DNA from: Chondrus crispus
Lineage: Eukaryota; Rhodophyta; Florideophyceae; Gigartinales; Gigartinaceae
Length of the DNA: 64,000 nt
NCBI RefSeq assembly: GCF_000350225.1
Contig: NW_005179149.1
Coordinates: forward strand, 62,001 to 126,000
Direction of reading: 5' to 3'
Position 1 is the first letter of the stretch; every line of letters starts with the position of its first letter. Position numbers and translations under genes: made by a program. The notes under the pieces are model-generated. The model was not told where the DNA came from and did not search any database. It saw only the letters and a list, made by a program, of their open reading frames with translations. Below are positions 31,601 through 42,544 of this stretch, piece after piece.

Positions 31601-33242
31601 TCGCGTTGAGACGCCGATAATCTACACAGAACCGAAGAGAGCCGTCTTTCTTCGGTACGAGCACCACCGGGGACGCCCACTCGGTGCTCGCGGGCTCGAT
31701 AACCCCTGCGTTCAACATCTTGTTGACCTCCTTCGCGACCATTTCACGCATGGCCGGGCTCTTCCGATAGGGCATAGAGCGAATCGGTTTCGTTCCCGGT
31801 TCGAGGGGAATGCGGTGCTCCGTGGCTTGGATCGTTCGGAGCGCACCGCTCCATAGACTCGAGTGCTTACGGAGCATCTCGAGCACGTGGCCACGGAGCT
31901 TGTCATCGTCGATGTATGACAAGTCAATCTCTTTTTCCCAATCCATCGGTGGATTTTCGGGATCCTTCTGCTGGGGGGGTACAGTATCCTCCGCCGTCGG
32001 TCGGGATATAGGTGACCGTTCGTCCGGGTCAACCCCTTCATTCCCAGCGGTTTCCTCCTCGTCGGAGCTGGATCGGCCAGCTCCTGCCTCTCCGACTTGA
32101 TCGGTCAAGTCCGTCAGGTGCAACGCGTGCGCGATCCCCTCAGCGACTCGACGTTCGGGCGTGAGGATCGCGAGGGGGTTGCGCTTCGCGTATCCCACGA
32201 CGGTGTGCTTCGGAAGCCGCCTCTCCCGTCGCGAGAAGTTCGCGACGATGACTTCGAATGTTTGGTTCTGCAGGACTTCTGCGACGCCATTCGTCAGCCT
32301 CACTCCATGGCGGTGTTGGAGTGAGGGCTTGGGCTCCAGGAACAGGAGACCCCTCCCCGCGGTTGTCACACGCACACGGGCTTGCGACATCGCGGGGATG
32401 GTAACCCAGCGGGCGATTCGGATCGCCTGCGGGGCCTCCTCGCGTACCTCCGGACGACTCGTTTGGCGACCGTGTCGCCTGGTGGGGGAAGTCGGTTCCC
32501 CCTTCCCATTGACGATGGCTACCGAGCCACCGTGACGAAGTTCGAGCTTCTGTCCGTCGATGTCGATGCTGCGTACGTGCGCATCAATGAACGCGGTCCC
32601 AAGTAGAACGGGAACAGCGAGTTGTTCGGCCACTACGAAAGGTATGCGGAACGTCATGTTCCGCAACCGGACCGCGAGGCGGACGACCGCCGTAAGTCGA
32701 AGCGAGTTACTGTTCGCGCCAGCAAGGCGTGGTAATGGCGCGTCCCGTATTACGTAGCGGGCCCAGTCGGGAGGGAGGTCGGCCTTCCTCACTAAGTTGT
32801 AGCCCGAGCACGTGTCGACGGCGATCGTGTGGGGCTTAAACGCGTTGCCATCGGTGGCCACGGAGCCCAAGACGTTATATATTTTCGACGTCATGAGGCA
32901 TACGAGGCAATCGACCACCTTGGGCGCGACCTTATCGGTGAGGTCGTTCCGCCGGGGCCTTCGACTTCCGCGTTGGCCCCTCTTGCGTTTCCTTCGGCTC
33001 GAGTCGGGGGACGTTCGCGTCTCAGTGACACCCGTCCCGGCGCTGGAGTCCGTACGAGGCGAACATTTCGTCGGCGACCTTGGGCTCACGGGGGTCAGGA
33101 GGTCGAGCGACCCGTGTCGGTCGACGTGAACCGCGTCTCGCGCGTTGCGCTTCACTGGGACGTCGGGTGTCCCGGTGATGCCTTCTTCCAACATCGGGTC
33201 TACGTGGGCCTCGGTGTTGGGTTTCTCCGGCAATGTCGACAT
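28680..33242 (-). pseudogene. pol: Family-1 pol polyprotein, copy 2 (PR-RT-RH-IN-chromodomain)
   Basis: Same domain order as copy 1: protease DTCSGYN, reverse transcriptase with YLDDVIVFS (about 31330), RNase H, integrase with HHCC finger and D,D-35-E core (29790 to about 29450), and chromodomain (about 28860-28760). It is in one frame except for TAG at 31497-31499, TAA at 29886-29888 and a one-base loss inside the chromodomain near 28775 that shifts its last part. The first stop is at the same codon as in copy 1. The stretch around reverse transcriptase is nearly identical to copy 1. Gag ends 140 bases upstream in another frame, so pol is a separate frame. Inactive as it stands. Confidence 0.93.
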
Positions 33243-33382
33243 TGCTGGAGTCCCCGTGCTCGACTCCGTTAGCGGGGGATGTATTATCGGGCAATACCCC
33301 CAGTGTCCTTGGCCAGCACACGGGGACCGGTCTAGTTCATAGGGAAAAGACGGCTCACGCGACCGCGTGTACGTAACCGTCT

Positions 33383-35953
33383 TTACCCTTTTTTCGAACT
33401 ACCGGTGCTATCGGAGCTACCCCCCTGGCTATCGTCGGCCAGGTCTTCTCCGGGTGGCCGGCCGCGTGGGTCGGGACTATTCCTCCCCTGCGGCTCGGCA
33501 GCCTTGGCGAAGTACTCGGGTACTTCCGGGCCTTGACCTGCGGCGTCCGTTCGTCGCAGGATATGGGGGACGAAGCGAGTCGGCTCTCCTTCGTGACCCT
33601 CCGTGGGTAGGGGGTACGGATCCTCCACCCAGTCTTGCAGGTACATTATCGCATTCTGTACCTGTTGGGGTAACCGAGAACGGTCTCGGTCCCCTCTCCC
33701 TCCTTGGCGGGGGTACCTTTTGTCGGCCTGGCGGTAGTCGGGCCGATCCCGACGATCGAGTTCGTTACGACGGTACCCGCCCCCACGGGGGGCGAAGTGA
33801 GCGCCCCCACCCGACCGATTCGGGAAACCTTGACGCGGGGGACGACCCTCGCCGACCGCTTGCCAGAGTAGATTGCGCGCCCCGGGGCGCGTCTCCATCT
33901 GGTAGCGGTAGTTCCTGTACGCCGTGAACATTCGTTGTTCCGGCGACAGGAACGGGCAAGCGTACATGGCGTGTCCGTACGTACGATATAGCCAGCACAC
34001 ATACGCGCTGCCGTCCGTTGAGGCGAAGGTCGCCGCGTGACGCGCCTCCTCATCGGTGAGGAGGAGCACGCGAGGGGCTTCACCTCCGGTATCTCGGTTT
34101 GAGATGTCGAGCTCAGGGACCCGGGGGTCCGTACCCCTGGGTGCTCTTGGAGTGGCCGCGAACGCGGTCGCGTAGCTCGACGTCGTTCCGGTCGACATCG
34201 GTGAAGGGGGTCGACCCCCTACTGGCCCTGCTCCGTGCGTAATGAGGACAGGGTCGGCCTGCCACTCATCCTCCCCGACATGGAGGGTAGAGGCGGGCGA
34301 ACTTGTTGCGGCGGACTTCGTAGTCCTGCCAGCCCTCCCTGCCGGTTTCGAATCCGGCAGAGGTAAACCGCGTCGAGCGCGGTAAGTGGTCCCTTCCGCC
34401 GTTGCGGTACGGCGGATGGTCGGAAGATCGGTCTTCTGGCGGCTCGGCAGCCGCTGCACGGTCTCGGAAACTGCGGCAAGGGTCGCAGGAGCGAGTCTCC
34501 GCACGAAGTAGTGCGCGAGGGACTGTTCAGAGAACACTGCCGTGCACCGGAACGCGGCAGTTTCGAGCCGGTCCGCGAACGTGCTCTCCGTTTCATGAGA
34601 TTGCTGTCGCGCCGTCGCGACAGCGTCGTACGCTTCACCTAACACGTCGTCGGTTAGGTAGCGTTTCAGGAACTGGTTCACGAGCCCCGGCCAACTCACG
34701 TCGTCGTGTAGTTGGACGGCGCGGAGGCCACGCATCGTTTAACTCGTATACAGGCGCTCCGCGTCGCGCTCTAAGAAGTGCGCTAGGACTCTCACCGCAA
34801 CACCTTCGGTCAGGTGTTGCGAGTTGAAGGTTATCCGAATATCCTTCAAGAACGGCAGCAGCTCGATCGGGTCCGTACCGTCGAAGCTACGCATCGTGGG
34901 ACGGATCCCACGACAGCGTTGGACGTACTTCGCGATCCGTCCCGCGTCACCCGAGGTGACGAGCCTCGAGGTGTTGTCCAAGCGGTACATACGATAGTCA
35001 GCGACGGCGTTGAACTCTTGTATCATCGTACGCACCGGCTCGAGCCCGGGTTCAGCGGGACCCAGCGTGCCGAAGGAGGTAACCGGTAGCGTACGGACGT
35101 CTACCGGACCTGGATGCTCGGCGTAACTCGCCGGCGGGTAGCCGCCCCAGCGGGGATCGACGGAGAACAGCGGTTCTCCGGATCCGCGGGCGGCTCCTCC
35201 ACGGTCCTGTTCGTCCGCGTACGATACGCGGTCCATCTGCCGCCTACTTCCGGGAATAGGCGGCAATGCTTGGGTCTCGGACGCGAGATTCGCGCCCGTC
35301 AGAGGACGGATTCCTTCCGCAGTCCGACTAGTGTTGGCGCCAGTCGGACGCCAACCTTCCGGAGCGACGGCGCTCGGAGGTACGACACCACCGGGCCCTC
35401 TCGTGGGAGCACCGGGCAGCCTTGCGGCCATGGTCCGTTCCATGTCACGAGCCCGCTGTCGCGTAGCGTTGAGCTCGGCGGAGAGGTGCGCGAACGCACC
35501 CAACTGTTCTGCTGACGGGGACGGTCGATCGTCGGGACGTCTCGCCGAGGTCGGCCTCGTGGGGCGACCTTGCCCGTGCAGTACGGGCTGTGCGAGGCGT
35601 GAGTCTTCGACGAGCACCAGTTGCGAGTGTAACTCGTCGACTAGTGCTCGGAGATTCTCCAAGGACTGGCTGACTCGATCGAACCTCCCTTCACGTAGGG
35701 AGCGGAGCTCGTCCATACATCGCGAGTAGACGGCGTCCGTCACGTCTATACGGAGTGAAGTACGGACTTCCTCGATGTAGTCAGCTATGCGATCGAACAT
35801 CGCAGCCGCTTGTACTTCGGGGGACTTGGGCGACGGTTCGCGGTCTCGGAGACCAGCGTCGCCGTCGCCGAACGGCGGTGATGGTGCGTGCATAGCGGCC
35901 GCCCTCGGATCCGCCGGTTCGGACCGGATCGAGGTGGCGTATTCTTGACTCAT
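33383..35953 (-). pseudogene. gag: Family-1 gag, copy 2
   Basis: ATG at 35953 (MSQEYATSIRSEP) opens a frame of about 856 codons to 33383, broken only by TAA at 34739-34741. The N-terminal part is coiled-coil-like (35760-35560) and Pro/Arg-rich. The capsid-like region spans the stop and includes FLERDAERLYTS and VNQFLKRYLTDDVLGEAYDAV. A zinc-knuckle-like motif follows at about 33966-34000, read as C-x2-Y-x4-H-x4-C, where the second position is Tyr rather than Cys. The C-terminus is basic and Arg/Gly-rich, as expected for nucleocapsid. It begins about 60 bases after the primer-binding site. Confidence 0.85.
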
Positions 35954-36010
35954 CTCAACGCGTACGGACGCGGAGGAAAAAGAAAATCTTCTCGGAAAGA
36001 TCTCGGGGTC

Positions 36011-36028
36011 TTCTAGGTCCGGAGACCA
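36011..36028 (-). promoter_or_regulatory. tRNA primer-binding site of family-1 copy 2
   Basis: Minus-strand TGGTCTCCGGACCTAGAA begins one base after the LTR end. It starts with TGG as needed to pair with a tRNA 3'-CCA; the tRNA would end GGTCCGGAGACCA. Confidence 0.7.
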
Positions 36029-36029
36029 C

Positions 36030-36711
36030 TGTAGCATAAACACCCCCAGACGACTGGAGGTGTATGCGCAGTTCGACCTGTAGACCCCGGATCGGAGACG
36101 GGGTGAAGCGGGCCAACCAGGTACGGGACCGGGCTCGGGCCCGGGTACCGGTAGTAGAGCGGGAGCGAGCAGGGACGCCCGCACGCACGAGCGGATCGAC
36201 GCCTCGACGCCCCGGAGCAGCACTGGGTGACGTACCAGTGCTGACGGGCGGAGGCGGTTCCGTGCTCGCTCGCGTGCTGCGCGTCCACTCCGGCTCGGCT
36301 CCGACTAAACGCGCCCGAAGAGCGAAGGCGACGTTTAGAATAAGCTGGGTCGACTGACCTTGGCGGTCGGTTGAGGACAAGCCCGTGCTTGTCCCCTTCC
36401 GCCGCTGTCGGTCCGCTCCATATTTAATATACAAAACAATCTATCATAACACTACAGTACCGAGGTACTGTAGTGGGCTACTGTAGTGCAGGTCGGCCTG
36501 CACTGTAATACTGTCAGTTATGTCGAGGCTGGCAGTACACGTATTACTCGTGGTGCGTGCGCGCTTCGTTCGCGCGCTGTACACGTGTGCACGTGTATGC
36601 GCGTGTCCCTTGTCCCCGTGGTGTACACGTGGACACGCGCGGTTGTACTGTAGAGCTCGACGCTCTACAGTAGCTGATCTAGTTCTTGATCTAATCTAAT
36701 TTAATGCTACA
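36030..36711 (-). mobile_element. 5' LTR of family-1 copy 2
   Basis: 682 bases with TGTAGCAT..ATGCTACA ends, about 98% identical to the 3' LTR apart from the indel near its start. The same hairpin series is present. Confidence 0.9.
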
Positions 36712-36716
36712 CTAAC

Positions 36717-37022
36717 CACGCGCCTTCGCCTTCGCGCGCGTTAGGAGGAAGGAAGCGGGTAGGGGACACACGCGTGCGCGAGCAAGCCTAGATCCGCCTC
36801 CGCCCGTCAGCGCTGGTACGTTACCCAGCGCTGCTCCGGGGCGTCGAGGTGTAGATCGGCCCGCGCGTACGCTCGTCCCCGACCTTCCCGCTCTACCACA
36901 CCGCGACCAGGGCCCACTTCCCTGCCTCGTTAGCTGGAGCTTCACCCGTCTTCCCGTTCGAACGGGGTCTACAGGTTGAATTGCGCATACACCCTCGGTC
37001 GTCTGGGGGTGTTTATGCTACA
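36717..37022 (+). mobile_element. 3' LTR of family-1 copy 1, second half
   Basis: Continues the LTR interrupted at 23541 and ends GTTTATGCTACA, the same end as the copy-2 LTRs. Together the halves make about 612 bases. Confidence 0.8.
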
Positions 37023-37384
37023 GCTCAGTCGGTATGGGCGAGCCAATACCGAGTCGAGGCTACAACCTAGAATCCAGAAACCAAGGTAAAAGACCTGAGG
37101 CATCGTGCCTCTTTACTTTGATGATCGGGTTGACTATACAGTCGCCGTCGCCGTAATGGCGACGCTAAATTATCTTGTAAATTAGAATATCTAGAATATA
37201 ACGGGTGAAGCCCCGAGGGGACCAAGTAGAGCCCCTATAGGGGGAAGGGACGACCTGTGTTCACTGGCGCGGTCCGGCGGATAGATAGGGGAGGCCACGT
37301 GTACCCACTGTACACGTGGTGGCGGTGCGTCCGAATTTGGCGGGTTAGAGACAGCTGTCCCGCCATAGTGTACAGTGCACTACA
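37023..37384 (+). mobile_element. LTR of retrotransposon family 3 (right), clipped
   Basis: Reverse complement of 11141-11513, ending CAGTGCACTACA. The first few bases are absent because family-1 copy 1 ends directly against it, so copy 1 seems to have inserted close to its edge. Confidence 0.6.
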
Positions 37385-37491
37385 CTAACCGACAATGGTC
37401 CTCGATTCGCTGCGAAATTCTTCGAGACGGTATGCGCCCTCCGGGGGGTGCGGCATTATCTCACGACGGCCTACGCGATTGGGATGACTAC
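37385..37491. other. Short spacer between LTR families 3 and 2
   Basis: 107 bases. TGGTCCTCGATTCG 11 bases after the LTR could be a primer-binding site of family 3, which would make the preceding LTR a 5' LTR. Weak. Confidence 0.25.
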
Positions 37492-38159
37492 TGTAGTATA
37501 ATGACCGGCGCGAGCGCGCGGAGGTCATCGGACGGCCGTGTACGGTATACACGTGGGCGGTTGTGCCCACGTGTAGCGAGCGCGCGCGCATGCCGAGCGG
37601 TCGTAATCTGGCTTACGTGTACAGTAGTGCACGTATCGTCCGAGCGGTAGCCTACTCGTGTTACGTGTGCGCGTTAGCACACGTGTCGTCCGTGCGGTAG
37701 TCTGTAAGCAACACGCGTGTACAGTAGTGCACACGTGTAGTAGCAGCGTCCGTGCGGTAGTAGTAATTATGGCGCTACCTTTTTAATTGTGTACAGTACT
37801 CGGCACGCACTAGGCGGCAGGTACTGTACTACTGTACTGGGACAGATGTCCGAGGCGTCCCTCTGCGGGGTTAAGACCTGGCACCCGTCCCCACCAGTAA
37901 ACGGGGGCCAGCTCGCCCCCGTCCCTTTCGCGTCTAAATACGTCCGTTTCGGTTGTCTATCGCGCGCGCTGGCTTCTAACCCGTTACCGGTCGCTCCCGT
38001 TCACGCACCACGGGGCGACTGCGCGTAACCGGCCAGTGAGCCACTCCCTTTTCGCGAGCTCGTCCGATCGGTTCAATTAGCGCGTCGCGTCCACGCCGCG
38101 TGCTCCCTCGCTAAAGCCTCCGCCTCTCACCCAACCCAGGGCGGAGAGGAGTTATCCCA
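37492..38159 (+). mobile_element. 5' LTR of family 2
   Basis: 668 bases. Contains about three tandem units of roughly 60 bases around ACACGTGT and GTCCGTGCGGTAGT (37610-37760), also present in the 3' LTR. Confidence 0.75.
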
Positions 38160-38160
38160 C

Positions 38161-39000
38161 AACTACGTGCGGACGCTGACCTTCGCGTACAATACGCCGG
38201 TCCACCGGTCGACAGAGACGACTCCGTTCGACCTGCTGTTAACTCGCCCACCGTCCTGTCTAAATTTACCTGGTACTGTACTGCAGGACGTGGGGCCCCA
38301 TCGACAGGACCCGCGGACCCCCGGTGCAATACAAGCGCGCCACGTCGCGCAAGCTTCGCGGCGAACTCGACCGTGCTCAGACGAATTAACCGCATGCGGT
38401 ATATGGGCGATTTTGACAAGAAGGTCCGCTTCCGTCCGGTCGTCGGGAGAGGAGATTTTTGGCTACGTTGATCGCTCGCCCCGCCCGTTGAAAAGCGTCG
38501 AGAGACGCGCGCGTTCGCAAGGTACGACCGGGACGGACGAGCTCTCTGTCAAACTGCTACGGAAGACAGAGGGCCCGTTTCGCATGCGATCCGCCACGGA
38601 TACCACGGTCCTCATCGAGCAGGACGGCGTGGAAAACCGCGTGAGCATCGAACGAGTTACGAAGATGCCGCGCGGGTTGGGGGATGTCGTCACCCCTGCC
38701 ACCCCGACCGAATGGGACGCACAGGCCGCAACGCCGCGCGTGGAATCCGTCGTTGACCGCATTGTCGGACACTTTATGACCCGCGCCGGAATCGAATTAA
38801 GGTTTGCAGGTATGTGTACGCCACTTCAGATGATACCTATGAGCGCGCCGAGGGGCTCCCGAAACCTTTCATCGACCGATATTGGCGTACGCGCCAAGGA
38901 CGGACAAGCGCCCACGCATAGCGGGCCTCCCCGTCACGCACGGCGGAACCGTCTGGACGACCTCGCTCGCACGCGTCGTGAGTCGCCGCTCGCGCACGCT
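38161..39000 (+). pseudogene. pol: Family-2 pol remnant: integrase end and chromodomain
   Basis: Starts in the integrase C-terminal region with RTLTFAYNTPVHRSTETTPFDLLL (shown in part; 38167 onward), followed after frameshifts by the GPF-type segment (LLRKTEGPFRMRSATD) and a decayed chromodomain (VESVVDRIVGH at about 38745, then DDTYERAEGLPKPFIDRYW in another frame to about 38900). At least two frameshifts. It is clearly of the same type as family-1 pol but a different family. Confidence 0.7.
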
Positions 39001-39023
39001 GCGGACAAGGGCAATGATCACCG

Positions 39024-41829
39024 TTAATCGTTTCTGTTTATTGTGGGCGAAGCCCCTAATGGACTACGCGAGAAGGGGCGACCCGGCGGGTTGGAGCCTA
39101 AGAGTGGCGCGGGTGCTTTGCCGGCGGAGCCACCGCGGCATCCTCGGGTGCGGGGCGAGAGGCCCCGACCGTGGAGGAAGACATCGGCGACGCCGCGTGA
39201 CGCTGGCTGACCACCGCAAGGATTTCCTGTATGCCGGAGAGCTTCGTGATGCTTGACGCGCTCACGCTCCGCCGCGGTGGAGGCCCCACGGAGCGCCGCG
39301 ACGGTCGTCTTCAATTACCGCACTTGGGGCATCCACTCCCACGCCTGCAGTAGCGCCTGCTCAACCGACGCAGGAACTTTTGCCCCCTCGAAGGAGCAAG
39401 CGTACTGCAGGGCAGTGAACTCGGCCTTCTCGCAGAGGCGCTCCGGGGAAGACCGGCCGGACGGTTGCGGTGCGGAAGGGGTCGGCATCGGAGCGGGTCG
39501 AAGAGACCTTTCGGTACCGGTCACCACACTGATGTGCGGGGGACTCGAGGCGGGGGCCGAAAATCCCACGGCACCGGGGGGTTCTCTTAAGCCGCACAGC
39601 TCTTGAGCCACCCCCTTCGGCGAGTGGCTCTGAATTGAGCACACGCTGCTGGACCCGCCGCGGACCGGCACCGCGGCCTCGACCACGCTCCTCGCCGCAT
39701 CGTTTGCAGCACCGCGCGCTGGCGCGACACCGTCATCGGCCGGCAACATGCTTGCGTCGCCTGCGTGGCCCGTGGGGACCGTGTCAACCGTGTAGACCGC
39801 TTCGACCGCGTCGGTCGCGTCGGCCAGGCCGGAAGCCGCAGCGCCATCGGTGGCGCCGGTCTCGACCTCGACTGTGGAGGGCATAAGCAGGGTACCCCGC
39901 TGGTTCCAGCTGAATTAAGTGAAGTATCGTCGGCCGCTCCAATCCATGCTCAGCGCGATGGCCAGCCGTTGTTACGGGTACGTCGCATCGAACTCAGTGC
40001 CCTCAAGGATCTCCGCGACACCGACAGAGCGGATTAAATCGACAAGCCCCGACGAGAGGCGGAAGAGCACGCCACGCTCGCGGACCGATTCGACGCGTCT
40101 TGCCAGCAGCCGCGAGTCCGGGCACTTTGTGAAGAACGCCATACCGTCGAAGGCGGCGTGCAGGAAGCACAAGAAGGCCAAAACCGCCCATTCCGAGAGC
40201 ACGATCTCGTGCACAAAGACGCGCGTTCGCTCCGTTTCCACGGACTCTGCTCGGCCGAGCGGCAACCAGTGCGTCGCGACATACGCTATGGCGCTCGGGG
40301 TCGGTACGCACAAGTACTCCAGTGCCTCGAACGTGGTCCAGTTCGACGGAAGCGCCGGGTACAGTCCGCGCAGCGCTGCGCTGGGCATCGAGAAAACTCG
40401 GTGTTGTGCCACATGTGGAAGAAATCGTCCACTCGGCGCTAGCGCAGCCGGCTCTCGCGTGCCACGTCTTCGCCCCACCGCGCTCGGTTTGCGACACTGT
40501 ACCAGCTGTCGAAGGGCCGCAGGATGGCCACCAAGCGGACGTCGGGTGCGATGCCCTCGTAGTGGCGGTACCAACAGACAAGGTTCAGTAGCGTGACGTG
40601 GTACCTCTCCTCGACCACGCATCGGACATGGAGCAAGTCACTGCCCGTTGCGGCAGGCGTACGACACGGAACGTGGCGCCATCGTTACGTCCATGCGCTC
40701 GCGCGATTCTCCTGCGCCACAGCACCGCGTCCGGACAGAGTCTTGATCGCGCGTACCATCGGAATGACCGCAAACCGCGCCGCGTCCAACAAGTTCCGTT
40801 GGACGTATTCGTCGACCGTGATCGGAGGTTTACGACCAGCGGCGCGTCGGTGCGAGCAGCGGCGGCAGTCCACCGACGACCCGGGCCAGATCGACCGCAC
40901 GTAGTTTTCGCCGCTGCGCAGCCAAGCCGGGGTACTTTGGGCGGTGAAGACCCGCCCCAGCGACGATGTCGCCCCTCGTCCGGCTGGCGGAGGCTCTGCG
41001 CGGCTCACCGGCGTCGGCGCCGCGTACGGCGCCACGGAATCGGCCCTTGGGGCCACCATGCCGGCAGCGGGCAGCGGGCAGGGCGGCATTGGAAGCGGCG
41101 GCAGCTCGGCAGGGGGCCCTGGATCCGCCTCAACCGTTCTTGAGGCCGCGCCCACGAGGAGCAGCAGCGAGGACCATGTTGCTTGAATCCCTAGCGGTGG
41201 CGGACCGACTGGTACGGACGAATTGTTACCGCGTGCGCGGGCCCCACCACCTCAGCGGGCGGGCGTAGCTCACTGCGAAGACGCAGCCGCGGTTGGAAGG
41301 CCGGACCTGCTGCCGTCGCCACCGGAGCCTGACCTAGGCTCAACGACTGAGCGTACGCGCGCACGGCGGGAATGCCGTCGTGAACGTCCATCGGAGGTTG
41401 CGCGAAGAGTTGTTGAAGAGGGAATCCCTCTTCAACTGCTTCCGACGACGACGGCGACATCCGATGTNNNNNNNNNNNNNNNNNNNNNNNNNNNNNNNNN
41501 NNNNNNNNNNNNNNNNNNNNNNNNNNNNNNNNNNNNNNNNNNNNNNNNNNNNNNNNNNNNNNNNNNNGACGATGGCGATATGAGATGTCGCTGTCGTCGT
41601 CGGAAGCAGTCTCGGAGTTCGTGAAAAATAGCTGGGGGAGAGTTGGGGGGTCAGTTTGGTTCGCATGGGGGGGATTGGAGGACGCACTTCCCGAATCGGA
41701 ATAGACCGCGTCGTTATATACCGCCAGGCCGCGAACCAGCCAAGAGGCGTGGTCGTCCGCGCGCAGGGGTTTCTGTCCCAGCATCGCGCGCAATTGGGGA
41801 GAACGTCCGGAACGGGACCGCGTGGTCAA
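39024..41829 (-). pseudogene. Antisense accessory gene of family 2
   Basis: It is opposite to the pol remnant, between it and the 3' LTR, starting about 46 bases from the LTR. It is read in pieces: 41829-41191 (with the 100-N gap), 41155-40685, then one frame 40622-39024 with stops near 39970 and 39315. Two blocks resemble family 1 in order: ITVDEYVQRNLL (40824) and RVFVHEIVLSEWAVLAFL (40223), 200 residues apart against 224. The C-terminal part is Ala/Pro/Ser-rich, then has an Arg/Glu-rich helix-like end (AAERERVKHHEALRH). Frameshifts and stops make it inactive. Homology is remote and judged by eye; position and orientation are the stronger argument. Confidence 0.5.
41468..41567. other. Scaffold gap (100 N)
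   Basis: Exactly 100 N. The sequence CTGCTTCCGACGACGACGGC before the gap is repeated inverted after it (within 41583-41613), so a contig end may be mis-oriented or a palindrome stopped assembly. Confidence 0.97.
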
Positions 41830-41875
41830 GAGGGAGGTCGCTACGGGGACTTAACGAAAGCTAGGAAACGGGGTC

Positions 41876-42535
41876 TGTAGTATAACGACCGTAGCGCGCG
41901 GAAGTTATGAACTTGGCGACCAGCACGGTGTACACGTGGGCGGGCGCGCCTACGTGTAGGGAGCGCGCGTGTGTACCGATCGGTCGTGGTGCGGCGTACC
42001 TGTACAGTAGCACACGTGTCGTCCGTCCGGTAGTCTACAGGTATTACGCGTGTACAGTAGCACACGTGTGGTCCGTGCGGTAGTTATTAGCTATTACGCG
42101 TGTACGGCAGCGCACACGTGTAGTGGCAGCATCCGCGCGGTAGTTCGAAATTGCGACGCTAGTATTTTAATTGTGTACAGTACCCGACACCCACTAGGCG
42201 TCAGGTACTGTACTGGTACAGGTGTCCGAGTCGTCCCTCTGAGGGGTTAAGACCTGACACCTGTTCCCAACAGTAAACTGGGGCAAGCTCGCCCCGTCCC
42301 TTTCGAGCCTACATACGACCGTTCGGTAAGTTTATCGCGCGATGGCTTCTAACCCGTTACCGCTCGCCTCCGTATACGCACCACGGAGCAACTGCTCGTA
42401 ATCGGCCAGTGAGCCACTCCCTTTTCGCGAGTTCGTCTGTACCGGTTTAATTAGCGCGCCTCGGGTCCGCGTCGCGTGCTCCCTCGGCGAATCCACCGCC
42501 TCTCACCCAACCCATGGACGAGAGGAGTTATCCCA
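41876..42535 (+). mobile_element. 3' LTR of family 2
   Basis: 660 bases following the purine tract; about 80% identical to the 5' LTR by eye, so this element is old. Tandem ACACGTGT units are present. Confidence 0.75.
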
Positions 42536-42544
42536 AAAGGTTCA

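Larger units (their letters stand above)
23542..36711 (-). mobile_element. Ty3-type chromovirus family 1, copy 2, complete 13.2-kb element
   Basis: A full LTR retrotransposon on the minus strand: 5' LTR 36030-36711, primer-binding site 36011-36028, gag 33383-35953, pol 28680-33242, antisense gene 24301-26811, purine tract 24241-24253, 3' LTR 23542-24240. Perfect 5-base duplicates CTAAC lie at 23537-23541 and 36712-36716. The two LTRs differ at only about a dozen positions plus one indel, so the insertion is fairly recent, but gag, pol and the antisense gene each carry stops. It sits inside the 3' LTR of copy 1. Confidence 0.93.
37492..42535 (+). mobile_element. Ty3-type chromovirus family 2, internally deleted
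   Basis: LTRs in direct orientation at 37492-38159 and 41876-42535 (TGTAGTATAA..TTATCCCA). Directly after the 5' LTR comes the end of integrase, so primer site, gag and most of pol are deleted. The 3' half keeps an antisense frame (39024-41829) and a purine tract AGGAAACGGGG (41863-41873). No matching target duplicate was found (ACTAC and AAAGG). A 100-N gap lies inside. Confidence 0.75.

Noticed and set aside
23542-36711. Antisense gene as a separately inserted transposon gene
   Set aside because: No terminal repeats or duplicates bound it, and it occupies the same place in both family-1 copies and in family 2.
11141-37384. Single giant DNA transposon with 370-base terminal inverted repeats
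   Set aside because: Flanks do not duplicate (TTCCC against CTAAC), the ends look like LTRs, and family-1 copy 1 abuts one of them; inverted LTRs are simpler.
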